A stretch of 12,676 nt of DNA from Bacteroidales bacterium. GTDB lineage: Bacteria; Bacteroidota; Bacteroidia; Bacteroidales; GCA-2711565. Below are positions 7,558-12,427 of the stretch, piece by piece (positions within the stretch are counted from its first letter, which is position 1; each line of letters starts with the position of its first letter). The DNA lies in NCBI GenBank assembly GCA_029938505.1, contig JAOZUV010000028.1, forward strand, positions 1-12,676, written 5' to 3'. The position numbers were made by a program, and so were the translations under genes. The notes below the pieces were generated by a model that was not told the origin of the DNA, did no database searches, and saw nothing but the letters and a program-made list of their open reading frames with translations.

Positions 7558-7590
7558 TAGACGCTAGATTTTAGACCGTAGACTTTAGAT
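7558..7590 (+). repeat. Imperfect 14-bp tandem repeat
   Basis: TAGACGCTAGATTT (7558-7571) is followed directly by TAGACCGTAGACTT (7572-7585) and a partial TAGAT. The sub-unit TAGAnnn recurs every seven bases. It starts two bases after the upstream stop codon. Role unknown; similar TAGAC-type runs occur after genes in related genomes (recollection, not checked). Confidence 0.6.
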
Positions 7591-7600
7591 AATATAAATG

Positions 7601-7631
7601 AATCCCTTGCTTTTTTAGTGAGGGATTTTTT
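7601..7631 (+). terminator. Rho-independent terminator of the lemA-TPM cluster
   Basis: AATCCCT (7601-7607) pairs with AGGGATT (7621-7627). Two G-U pairs and one C-G pair (7608-7610 with 7618-7620) extend it to ten pairs around a TTTTTTA loop. TTTT follows. It lies about 45 bases past the stop of the secreted TPM gene. Confidence 0.8.
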
Positions 7632-7640
7632 ATGACCCAA

Positions 7641-7715
7641 GACGGTCATTGAGCGTAGCCGAAATGCCCGTCTAGTTAAAATGCCCTTGCTTCACTTCGA
7701 CTTCGCTCAGTGACC
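7641..7715. repeat. Dispersed repeat, two inverted arms
   Basis: A GGTCATTGAGCG...CGAAATGCC arm (7644-7668), itself bracketed by GACGG/CCGTC (7641-7645 with 7668-7672), is followed by a CACTTCGACTTCGCTCAGTG...ACC arm (7693-7715) in inverted orientation. The arms match those at 8906-8960 at 23 of 25 and 22 of 23 positions. Same family as 1989-2010 and 3337-3361. Confidence 0.85.
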
Positions 7716-7781
7716 CAGTCCAAACTTCGAGCTCAAAACTCATATCTATTTTTTTCTATATTTACTTTACAATAGTAAGAG

Positions 7782-7805
7782 TTTGTTTTTCTCCCCAAAA
7801 ACAAA
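7782..7805. repeat. Perfect 9-bp hairpin
   Basis: TTTGTTTTT (7782-7790) pairs perfectly with AAAAACAAA (7797-7805) around the loop CTCCCC. It is unlike the dispersed repeat families nearby and lies in the AT-rich stretch before the orphan gene. Confidence 0.7.
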
Positions 7806-7846
7806 TAGCAATGAGCAGATATATCGAAATATATAAAACATAAAAC

Positions 7847-7883
7847 CAGCACTTTATATACCAATATGGAATATAAAGTGCTG
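7847..7883. repeat. 37-bp near-perfect palindrome
   Basis: CAGCACTTTATAT (7847-7859) pairs perfectly with ATATAAAGTGCTG (7871-7883). Beyond a single A-A mismatch, CCA pairs with TGG around the three-base loop ATA. In total 16 of 17 arm positions pair. There is no T tract directly downstream on the plus strand. It lies 62 bases before the orphan gene. It could be an operator, a folded recombination site, a small MITE-like element or a minus-strand terminator; the sequence does not decide. Confidence 0.85.
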
Positions 7884-7945
7884 TAAATATGCACATATAT
7901 ACTAGTTGTGCGTAATGGCAAGACAAACCTCAAAATTAATAAATT

Positions 7946-8509
7946 ATGTATTGTATAGAAAATTCTTCTTGGATTAAAGAACTTACTGAAAAGGCATTAA
8001 TCCCATTCATGATTGGAGCTATTTCTTATATTTTATTTCGAGGATTGGATGAAAGAAAGAAACGTAAATATTCATCTATATTAGGGACGATAATACTCCG
8101 CTCATTACTTGAAGAAGTAAATACTGGAATAAATATCATAAAAGAAACTATAAATAATAAACCAGACCAACTTCTGAAAATGCCTTCTGCTAGCTGGATA
8201 AATGTAAATACAATACCTGATGAAGTTTTATTAAGGATAATCATAGTTTCAGAAAAAGTGAGTCAGGCTGGAGATTTTCACCCTAGAGATATTAGAAGCC
8301 ATACAAAAAATTACTTTGAACATATGTGTGTTATGTGGAGTCAAAACGTTAAAATTGTTGCAGATGCAATTAGTGGGAAATTACCGATACCTAATGAATT
8401 ACTAGAAAAAGCGGTTTCTTTTGAAAAACCAGCAGAACATGTTAAGATATTGCTAGAGCAGACTATACAATTACTTGAAAATAATTCAAAGAAATGGTTT
8501 CCAAAATAA
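7946..8509 (+). CDS. Orphan membrane-anchored protein of unknown function, probably acquired
   Basis: I do not recognise a family. The 187-residue product has one likely membrane helix (residues 17-32, ALIPFMIGAISYILF), then a basic RKKRK stop-transfer stretch (38-42). The rest is mostly helical and cytosolic if positive-inside holds: YSSILGTIILRSLLEEVNTGINIIKETIN (42-70), a short SASWINVNTIPDE linker, a helix around 94-104, a His/Asp-containing loop (FHPRDIRSHTKN, 111-122) and a C-terminal helix (160-180). Codon use is foreign: ATA codes 14 of 24 isoleucines, against none in lemA, the first TPM gene and the DUF2007 gene. It stands alone, with hairpins upstream and a GC-containing CCGCCAACAACGGC motif just after the stop. 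ATG start without a clear ribosome binding site. The helix-plus-cytosolic-bundle layout is seen in many integron or island cassette proteins; that is only a resemblance. Confidence 0.75.
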   Translation: MYCIENSSWIKELTEKALIPFMIGAISYILFRGLDERKKRKYSSILGTIILRSLLEEVNTGINIIKETINNKPDQLLKMPSASWINVNTIPDEVLLRIIIVSEKVSQAGDFHPRDIRSHTKNYFEHMCVMWSQNVKIVADAISGKLPIPNELLEKAVSFEKPAEHVKILLEQTIQLLENNSKKWFPK

Positions 8510-8526
8510 GAGAAAATAAACCACTA

Positions 8527-8556
8527 CCGCCAACAACGGCTAATCTGCATGTCGTC
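8527..8556. other. Candidate downstream junction of the orphan gene
   Basis: Seventeen bases past the orphan gene stop, CCGCCAACAACGGC (with a CCG/CGG pair, 8527-8529 and 8537-8539) runs into TAATCTGCATGTCGTC. It is visibly more GC-rich than the flanking A-runs. Together with GTTGTGCGTAATGGC at 7905-7919 it could mark the two edges of an inserted cassette. Neither strictly matches the integron attC core (GTTRRRY / RYYYAAC). Confidence 0.3.
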
Positions 8557-8591
8557 TAAACAAAAAAAACATAAACGCAAAATTAATCATC

Positions 8592-8846
8592 ATGAAACCA
8601 GACAATAAGAGCAAAGCCATTGAAATTTTTTCAGGAACACAATGGGAAGTAGCCTTACTTCAGAGTCTTTTAGAAAATGAACAAATTGAGGCTTTTCTGA
8701 TGGATGAAGCCATGGCATCTATTGCTCCTTGGCATAGCTCACCAGGTGGTTCAGCGCCAGTAAAGCTTGTGGTTTCAAGTGTAGATTTAGATAAAGCCCT
8801 TGAAGTTGTCAAAGAATACAAGAAAAAGAGAAAAGAAGAAAAATAA
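8592..8846 (+). CDS. DUF2007 domain protein
   Basis: An 84-residue soluble protein that fits the DUF2007 (putative signal-transducing) family: a beta strand AIEIFSGTQWEV (9-20), a helix ALLQSLLENEQIEAFLMDE (21-39), a loop with SPGGSAPVKLVVSSVDLDKALEVVKEY (50-76) and a basic C-terminal tail (KKKRKEEK). The layout, a small ferredoxin-like fold with a strand, helix and VKLVV strand, is typical, and these proteins have no established biochemical role. ATG start with an A-rich leader. All four isoleucines use ATT, so it looks native, unlike the gene before it. It is the last gene of the plus-strand block and faces the FtsB/DivIC gene tail to tail. Confidence 0.82.
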   Translation: MKPDNKSKAIEIFSGTQWEVALLQSLLENEQIEAFLMDEAMASIAPWHSSPGGSAPVKLVVSSVDLDKALEVVKEYKKKRKEEK

Positions 8847-8861
8847 GTTTTCACAGTATTG

Positions 8862-8880
8862 AACCCTCGTAGGGTTTAAT
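8862..8880 (+). terminator. Weak hairpin after the DUF2007 gene
   Basis: AACCCT (8862-8867) pairs with AGGGTT (8871-8876) around CGT, sixteen bases past the stop, followed by TAAT. The stem is short and the tail poor in T, so termination may depend on the larger repeat just downstream. Confidence 0.4.
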
Positions 8881-8904
8881 ATAAATTACTGATGCATAAT
8901 AAAA

Positions 8905-8963
8905 CGGTCATTGAGCGAAGTCGAAATGCCGTTGGTTCACTTCGACTACGCTCAGTGACCAAC
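8905..8963. repeat. Dispersed repeat with inverted arms between convergent genes
   Basis: Arm one GGTCATTGAGCG...CGAAATGCC (8906-8930) is bracketed by ACGG/CCGT. Arm two (8938-8960, CACTTCGACTACGCTC then AGTGACC) is bracketed by GTTGGT (8931-8936) and ACCAAC (8958-8963). The arms are near inverted copies, so the whole can fold as one long hairpin or two small ones. Best-preserved member of the family in the window. Its place between convergent genes would suit a bidirectional terminator, but no T tract marks it. Confidence 0.85.
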
Positions 8964-9037
8964 ATTTTTAATTGTTTAACTCCATTTTTCTGAAAGGTAA
9001 AATTGATTTTTGGAAATAATTAAAATAATAGTGAAGC

Positions 9038-9340
9038 TTATTTCTTTTCCTCTTCATCCATGATCAAAAAGATATCTTCATTATCTTTTTTCATCATATA
9101 TTTTTCGCGGGCAAATTTTTCGAAAGAGGCCGTATCGGTAGTTAATTTCAGTATGGACTGCTTGTCTTTTTCAATTTCTTTCTGAAAATATTCCTTTTGA
9201 TCTTTCACATTTTCAAGTTCGGCTTTAGTTTTAAAACGATTGATCAAATTATAGCGATCGAAAAACACCAGCCACACCAAAAGAGCCAGAGCAGCCCAAG
9301 TATAACGATTGTCTAATTTTCTAAATATGTTTCGAACCAT
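9038..9340 (-). CDS. FtsB/DivIC-like septum formation initiator protein
   Basis: A 100-residue single-pass membrane protein. A short basic cytosolic start (MVRNIFRKLDNRY) leads to a membrane helix (residues 14-28, WAALALLVWLVFFDR), then an extracytoplasmic coiled coil (about 36-68, rich in K, E, Q) and the conserved end FEKFAREKYMMKKDNEDIFLI (73-93). This matches the DivIC/FtsB family, whose members join FtsL and FtsQ in the division complex at midcell; the FAREKY-plus-acidic end is typical for Bacteroidota. The acidic DEEEKK tail closes the protein. It lies 88 bp downstream of the HD-domain gene on the same strand with its own candidate -7 element. In related genomes this gene often follows eno; here it does not in the part visible. 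Family confident; I leave the symbol blank because FtsB and DivIC are not separable by eye. Confidence 0.88.
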   Translation of the reverse strand: MVRNIFRKLDNRYTWAALALLVWLVFFDRYNLINRFKTKAELENVKDQKEYFQKEIEKDKQSILKLTTDTASFEKFAREKYMMKKDNEDIFLIMDEEEKK

Positions 9341-9378
9341 TATTAAATTATATCACTTCAAAATTAACTGCTTTAAAA

Positions 9379-9386
9379 CAAATCTA
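9379..9386 (-). promoter_or_regulatory. Candidate -7 element for the FtsB/DivIC-like gene
   Basis: On the minus strand this reads TAGATTTG, a full match to TAnnTTTG, 38 bases before the ATG. No TTG-type -33 box lies at the usual distance upstream, so confidence is limited. If real, the gene can be transcribed apart from the HD-domain gene. Confidence 0.35.
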
Positions 9387-9428
9387 AAACAATATTAAAA
9401 GTTTTTATCACCGTAAATTTGTTAAAAA

Positions 9429-9977
9429 CTACAATCCAATTTCATCACTAATGGATTGCATGGCTCGTAAACTTAGCGATGCAAACTCATTTAGAGGAAT
9501 ACCTATCAATTCACATTCTCGGATATTATCTCTACTCACTGAAGCCGCAAAAGCAGCTGACTTCATCCGTTTGGTAATTGACTTAGGTTTCACGCTGGCA
9601 ATTTTTTTATCAGGATAAACCATGGTTGTTGCAGTAATCATTCCGGTAATAGTTTCGCCACAAGCCAAAGCATATTGGAACTCAGCGCTCCGTTTTAATC
9701 CGGTAGCCATTTCATTATGCATTTTTATGGCATCCAGAATATCTGCATCCACCCCTTTTTCTTCAAGGATACGAACCGTCTCTAAACCATGCGTTTTAGC
9801 ATCCACTTTTTCTACATCCAAATCGTGAAGTAATCCGGCTAGGCCCCACTTTTCCTCATCTCTGCCTAAGTGTTTTGCTAAGGCTTTTAGCACGGCTTCG
9901 GAGGCCAAACAATGATTAATCATTTTTGGATTTTCAATGTATTCGTGGAGTAATTCTAAGGCTTGCTCTCGTTTCAT
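9429..9977 (-). CDS. HD-domain (HDIG-type) hydrolase
   Basis: Predicted metal-dependent phosphohydrolase of the HD superfamily; 182 residues from the preferred ATG at 9977. An in-frame ATG at 9998 would add seven residues but lies inside a dispersed repeat (from 9993), so it is likely fortuitous. Metal-binding candidates are H22 (MINHCLASEAV), the HD pair H51-D52 in GLAGLLHDLDVEK, and H87 in IKMHNE. The usual last Asp is replaced in the matching place by ACGETI (E108). HTH-like features or membrane segments are absent. The C-terminal part (130-182) is small and helical with SVSRDNIRECELIGIPLNEF, seen in the annotated 'HDIG domain-containing' group of anaerobes and Bacteroidota; substrate unknown. 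Upstream of the FtsB/DivIC-like gene and downstream of two repeat elements that separate it from the Moco genes. Confidence 0.85.
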   Translation of the reverse strand: MKREQALELLHEYIENPKMINHCLASEAVLKALAKHLGRDEEKWGLAGLLHDLDVEKVDAKTHGLETVRILEEKGVDADILDAIKMHNEMATGLKRSAEFQYALACGETITGMITATTMVYPDKKIASVKPKSITKRMKSAAFAASVSRDNIRECELIGIPLNEFASLSLRAMQSISDEIGL

Positions 9978-9992
9978 GATTTTATATTTTAC

Positions 9993-10092
9993 CGTCATTC
10001 TGAACTTGATTCAGAATCTCTATTTGTTTACTTTGAGATGCTGAACCGAAGTACAACGAAGCTCGGCGTAGCCAAATAAATTCAGCATGACG
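9993..10092. repeat. Dispersed repeat, CGTCATTCTGAA...TTCAGCATGACG type
   Basis: Outer arms CGTCATTCTGAA (9993-10004) and TTCAGCATGACG (10081-10092) pair at 11 of 12 positions. Inside, TTCAGAATCTC (10010-10020) pairs with GAGATGCTGAA (10035-10045) at 10 of 11, so the roughly 100 bases can fold into a branched structure. This kind of GTCATTCTGAA/TTCAGCATGAC element is common in Bacteroidota intergenic DNA (general knowledge). It overlaps the possible extended start of the HD-domain gene. Confidence 0.85.
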
Positions 10093-10130
10093 CATTTTAT
10101 TATTCATTGTCAAATTACTAAATTTTCCAT

Positions 10131-10219
10131 GTCATTTCGAACGAATGTAATGAGGAGAAATCTCATTCCCTTTATTCAACAATTTAGATTTCTCAGTCGC
10201 TTCGCTTCTTCGAAATGAC
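10131..10219. repeat. Dispersed repeat, GTCATTTCGA...TCGAAATGAC type
   Basis: Perfect outer arms GTCATTTCGA (10131-10140) and TCGAAATGAC (10210-10219), with perfect inner arms GAGAAATCT (10155-10163) and AGATTTCTC (10186-10194). It starts 22 bases past the MOSC-MoaB stop and could end the Moco operon transcript. A different family from the element next to it. Confidence 0.85.
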
Positions 10220-10241
10220 AATCTTATTTTACTCTATTTCA

Positions 10242-11180
10242 TTAATGCACATCCAATGAATGCAACATAAAAATCAAATGCTGCAATGTATTGCAAATTT
10301 CTTCCATATATTCATTCACTGCTTTTACGCTTCCCGGAAGTGCATAAACCAAGCTCTCTCCCATCACGCCTGCAACTCCCCTACTTAATAAAGCATTGGG
10401 TTTTTCTGCACCATATTTCATTCGGATCATTTCCATCACACCCGGAATTTCTTTATCCAAAAAATCCTTTACAACCTCAGGAGTGAAATCTTTGGGGCCA
10501 ATACCTGTTCCGCCTGTGGTGATCACAATATCGATTTCTTTGTTTTTGGCATCATCCAAAAGAGCCGCTAATTGATCAGGATCATCCGGAATAAGGATGT
10601 GTTCAATTTCTAAACGCCATTTTATTTTTTCGAAATAGTTGGTCAACAATTCATTGATGCGTGGACCACTGCGATCTTCATACTCCCCAGAACTGGCTCT
10701 ATCACTTAAAGTGATGATTCGGGCTTTAAATACTTTTGGAACATATTCCAATTTATCACCAGCCTTCATAACTCCGCCTTTTTTTACCCGCACAAAAATG
10801 CCTTCTTTGGGCATCACACAATTGCCCACTTCGCGGTAGATTGCACAATTATCACCATGACATTTTTTGCCAATCTGAGTAACTTCCAAATCAAAATCAT
10901 CCGAAATAAATCGATCAAAAGGTTTGGTGTGGAATAACTCCATACCAACAGTGGTAATGTTTTCAGCAAATTCGCCAAAATTAATTTTACGATTGGCCAT
11001 CTTTTCAAACTTAGCCACACTCTCTTGTGCCAACATGCTCACCTGACGATGCCAGCTTCCTGAATGCGCATCACCTTCTAATCCAAACTCATTCAATAAA
11101 ATTTCATCAACGGGATGTTTAACCACCCCTTTTTTCTCAGAAATATTTACGGCTATTACTTCTATTGTTTTGTTTTCCAT
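10242..11180 (-). CDS. MOSC domain fused to MoaB/MogA-type molybdopterin domain
   Basis: A 312-residue two-domain protein. Residues 1-148 are a MOSC domain, a sulfur-carrier/Moco-binding module: GLEGDAHSGSWHRQVSML (33-50), the FAENITTVGMEL segment (71-82), and the conserved cysteine C121 in VGNCVMPKEGIFVRV (118-132), expected to carry or coordinate sulfur or Moco. Residues 152-305 are a MoCF_biosynth domain of MoaB/MogA type, which adenylylates molybdopterin: LSDRASSGEYEDRSGP (158-173), the signature TTGGTGIGPKDFTPE (221-235) and LVYALPGSVKAV (277-288). The linker is only a few residues. ATG start two bases after the flavoprotein stop (TAA AG ATG), so translational coupling is likely. Fusion of these two modules is known in annotated genomes. 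The gene ends a moaC-flavoprotein operon. Cytosolic; exact Moco form served (Mo or W, sulfurated or bis-MGD) cannot be told. Confidence 0.93.
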   Translation of the reverse strand: MENKTIEVIAVNISEKKGVVKHPVDEILLNEFGLEGDAHSGSWHRQVSMLAQESVAKFEKMANRKINFGEFAENITTVGMELFHTKPFDRFISDDFDLEVTQIGKKCHGDNCAIYREVGNCVMPKEGIFVRVKKGGVMKAGDKLEYVPKVFKARIITLSDRASSGEYEDRSGPRINELLTNYFEKIKWRLEIEHILIPDDPDQLAALLDDAKNKEIDIVITTGGTGIGPKDFTPEVVKDFLDKEIPGVMEMIRMKYGAEKPNALLSRGVAGVMGESLVYALPGSVKAVNEYMEEICNTLQHLIFMLHSLDVH

Positions 11181-11182
11181 CT

Positions 11183-12427
11183 TTAATCTTTTTTTATTGC
11201 CGATAGGGCTGCCAAGCGTGCGGTTGAAAAAGCTATTTGTAAATTATATCCACCGGTATCGGCATCCAAATCCAACAATTCTCCTGCAAAATATAAATTC
11301 TTTAATTTTTTTGATTCCATTGTTTGAGGATTCACCTCATCCAAACTTACACCCCCCGCTGTCACAATTGCTTCACTAAAATCATGTAATCCTCTCAACT
11401 CAAATTTAAAATTTTTCAATAATGAGATGATTTTTTTAATCTGTTGTTCACTTAACTTAAAAGCCAACTCTTCAGGATCAATCTGTAATAATTTGATAAA
11501 ATAATCGATCATTTGAGAAGGTAGTAATTTGCGTAATAAGCCTTTTAAACTAAGGCTTCGCTGATTTTCAATTTCACGCTGAAAACGATTTATCAGTTTA
11601 AGTTCGCTAAGTGCTGGTTTTAAATCAATGGAAAAATCCATGGCCACACGTTCTTCCAAATCTTTTCCATATTCTCGCGAAAGCGAAAGTATAATAGGAC
11701 CCGAAATACTGTTCCCTAGAAACTGCATTTCGCCAAACTTCTCCCCTACTAATTTATTTTTTCTATAAACATTGATCTTGATATTTCGTAAACTTAAGCG
11801 ATCCATGGATTCAGGAATTTGTCCTTTAATAGCAATAGGAACAAGGGCAGGGCGAATCACGGTGACCGTATGTCCAGCCATTTCAGCTAATTTATAGCCA
11901 TCACCTGTACTTCCTGTTTTAGGATAAGAAGCTCCTCCCAAACACAAAATCACTTTAGGAGCAAAAAACATTTTGCCATTATTCAGCCTAACGCCACTAA
12001 CAGCGCCTTCTTTGGTAAAAAGTTTATTTACCCGAACATCAGTTTTTAGGGTCACTCCAGACTTTTTCACCCACTGATGGAGTCCATCCACAATTTCCTG
12101 TGCTTTATCGCTTTGCGGAAATACACGTCTTCCTCTTTCGGTTTTAGTTTTGATGTTGATGGATTGGAAAAAATCAATCAAATCTTGAGCAAAGAAATTT
12201 TCGAAAGCAGGACGTAAAAATTCAGGCTCATTCACATGAGTTAGGAAATCATCGATGGTGGTAAGGTTGGTTAAATTACAACGACCCTTGCCCGTGATAC
12301 GAAGTTTTCGTCCAGGGCGAAACATCTTCTCTAAAAGTAAGACCTTGGCTCCTTTATTGGCTGCCGTTCCTGCTGCCATCAATCCAGAAGCACCGCCTCC
12401 AACAACAATGATATCGTATTTTTCCAT
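11183..12427 (-). CDS. HI0933/BaiN-type FAD-dependent flavoprotein
   Basis: A 414-residue flavoprotein of the HI0933 family (annotated in databases as BaiN/RdsA-type NAD(P)/FAD-dependent oxidoreductase, or YhiN). The N-terminal Rossmann motif for FAD is IIVVGGGASGLMAAGTAA (6-23), with the acidic partner E33 at the strand end. Family signatures follow: RKLRITGKGRCNLTN (40-54), FPQSDKAQEIVDGL (103-116), LCLGGASYPKTGSTGDGYKLA (161-181), GLHDFSEAIVTAGGVSLDEVNP (346-367) and the C-terminal FAGELLDLDADTGGYNLQIAFSTA (380-403) that closes the FAD site. Full length, no membrane segment. The physiological substrate is unsettled; bile-acid and other reductase activities have been reported for some members. 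The ATG overlaps the moaC stop by one base (TAATG) and it is followed within two bases by MOSC-MoaB, so it is inside a Moco operon. A redox role in cofactor maturation is a guess. Confidence 0.93.
   Translation of the reverse strand: MEKYDIIVVGGGASGLMAAGTAANKGAKVLLLEKMFRPGRKLRITGKGRCNLTNLTTIDDFLTHVNEPEFLRPAFENFFAQDLIDFFQSINIKTKTERGRRVFPQSDKAQEIVDGLHQWVKKSGVTLKTDVRVNKLFTKEGAVSGVRLNNGKMFFAPKVILCLGGASYPKTGSTGDGYKLAEMAGHTVTVIRPALVPIAIKGQIPESMDRLSLRNIKINVYRKNKLVGEKFGEMQFLGNSISGPIILSLSREYGKDLEERVAMDFSIDLKPALSELKLINRFQREIENQRSLSLKGLLRKLLPSQMIDYFIKLLQIDPEELAFKLSEQQIKKIISLLKNFKFELRGLHDFSEAIVTAGGVSLDEVNPQTMESKKLKNLYFAGELLDLDADTGGYNLQIAFSTARLAALSAIKKD

Larger units (their letters stand above)
7556..7945. 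other. 390-bp gene-free region rich in repeats and hairpins
   Basis: This gap holds, in order, a 14-bp tandem repeat, a strong terminator, a pair of inverted dispersed-repeat arms (7641-7715), a perfect hairpin (7782-7805), a 37-bp near-perfect palindrome (7847-7883), and a GCACA/TGTGC arm pair (7891-7911) running into GTTGTGCGTAATGGC just before the orphan gene. A 66-codon minus-strand reading frame (7733-7933) runs through the palindrome and is not believable as a gene. Base composition from about 7735 on is noticeably AT-richer than in the preceding genes. Confidence 0.75.

Noticed and set aside
7733..7933. A 66-codon minus-strand reading frame in the gap before the orphan gene
   Set aside because: It runs through both hairpins and the palindrome, has no ribosome binding site or family resemblance, and its residue make-up (Y, L, I, F) is what AT-rich noncoding DNA gives.
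7891..8556. A true integron attC site around the orphan gene
   Set aside because: GTTGTGC departs from GTTRRRY, no RYYYAAC partner is found at the right spacing, and no integrase gene is in the window. I keep only the weaker cassette-edge idea.
9978..9998. Upstream ATG of the HD-domain gene at 9998
   Set aside because: The ATG lies in the arm of a dispersed repeat; the ATG at 9977 begins the recognisable domain and is a better start.
1943..10219. CRISPR array formed by the repeated short sequences
   Set aside because: The repeats lie kilobases apart, in inverted pairs, with no regular spacers and no cas genes.
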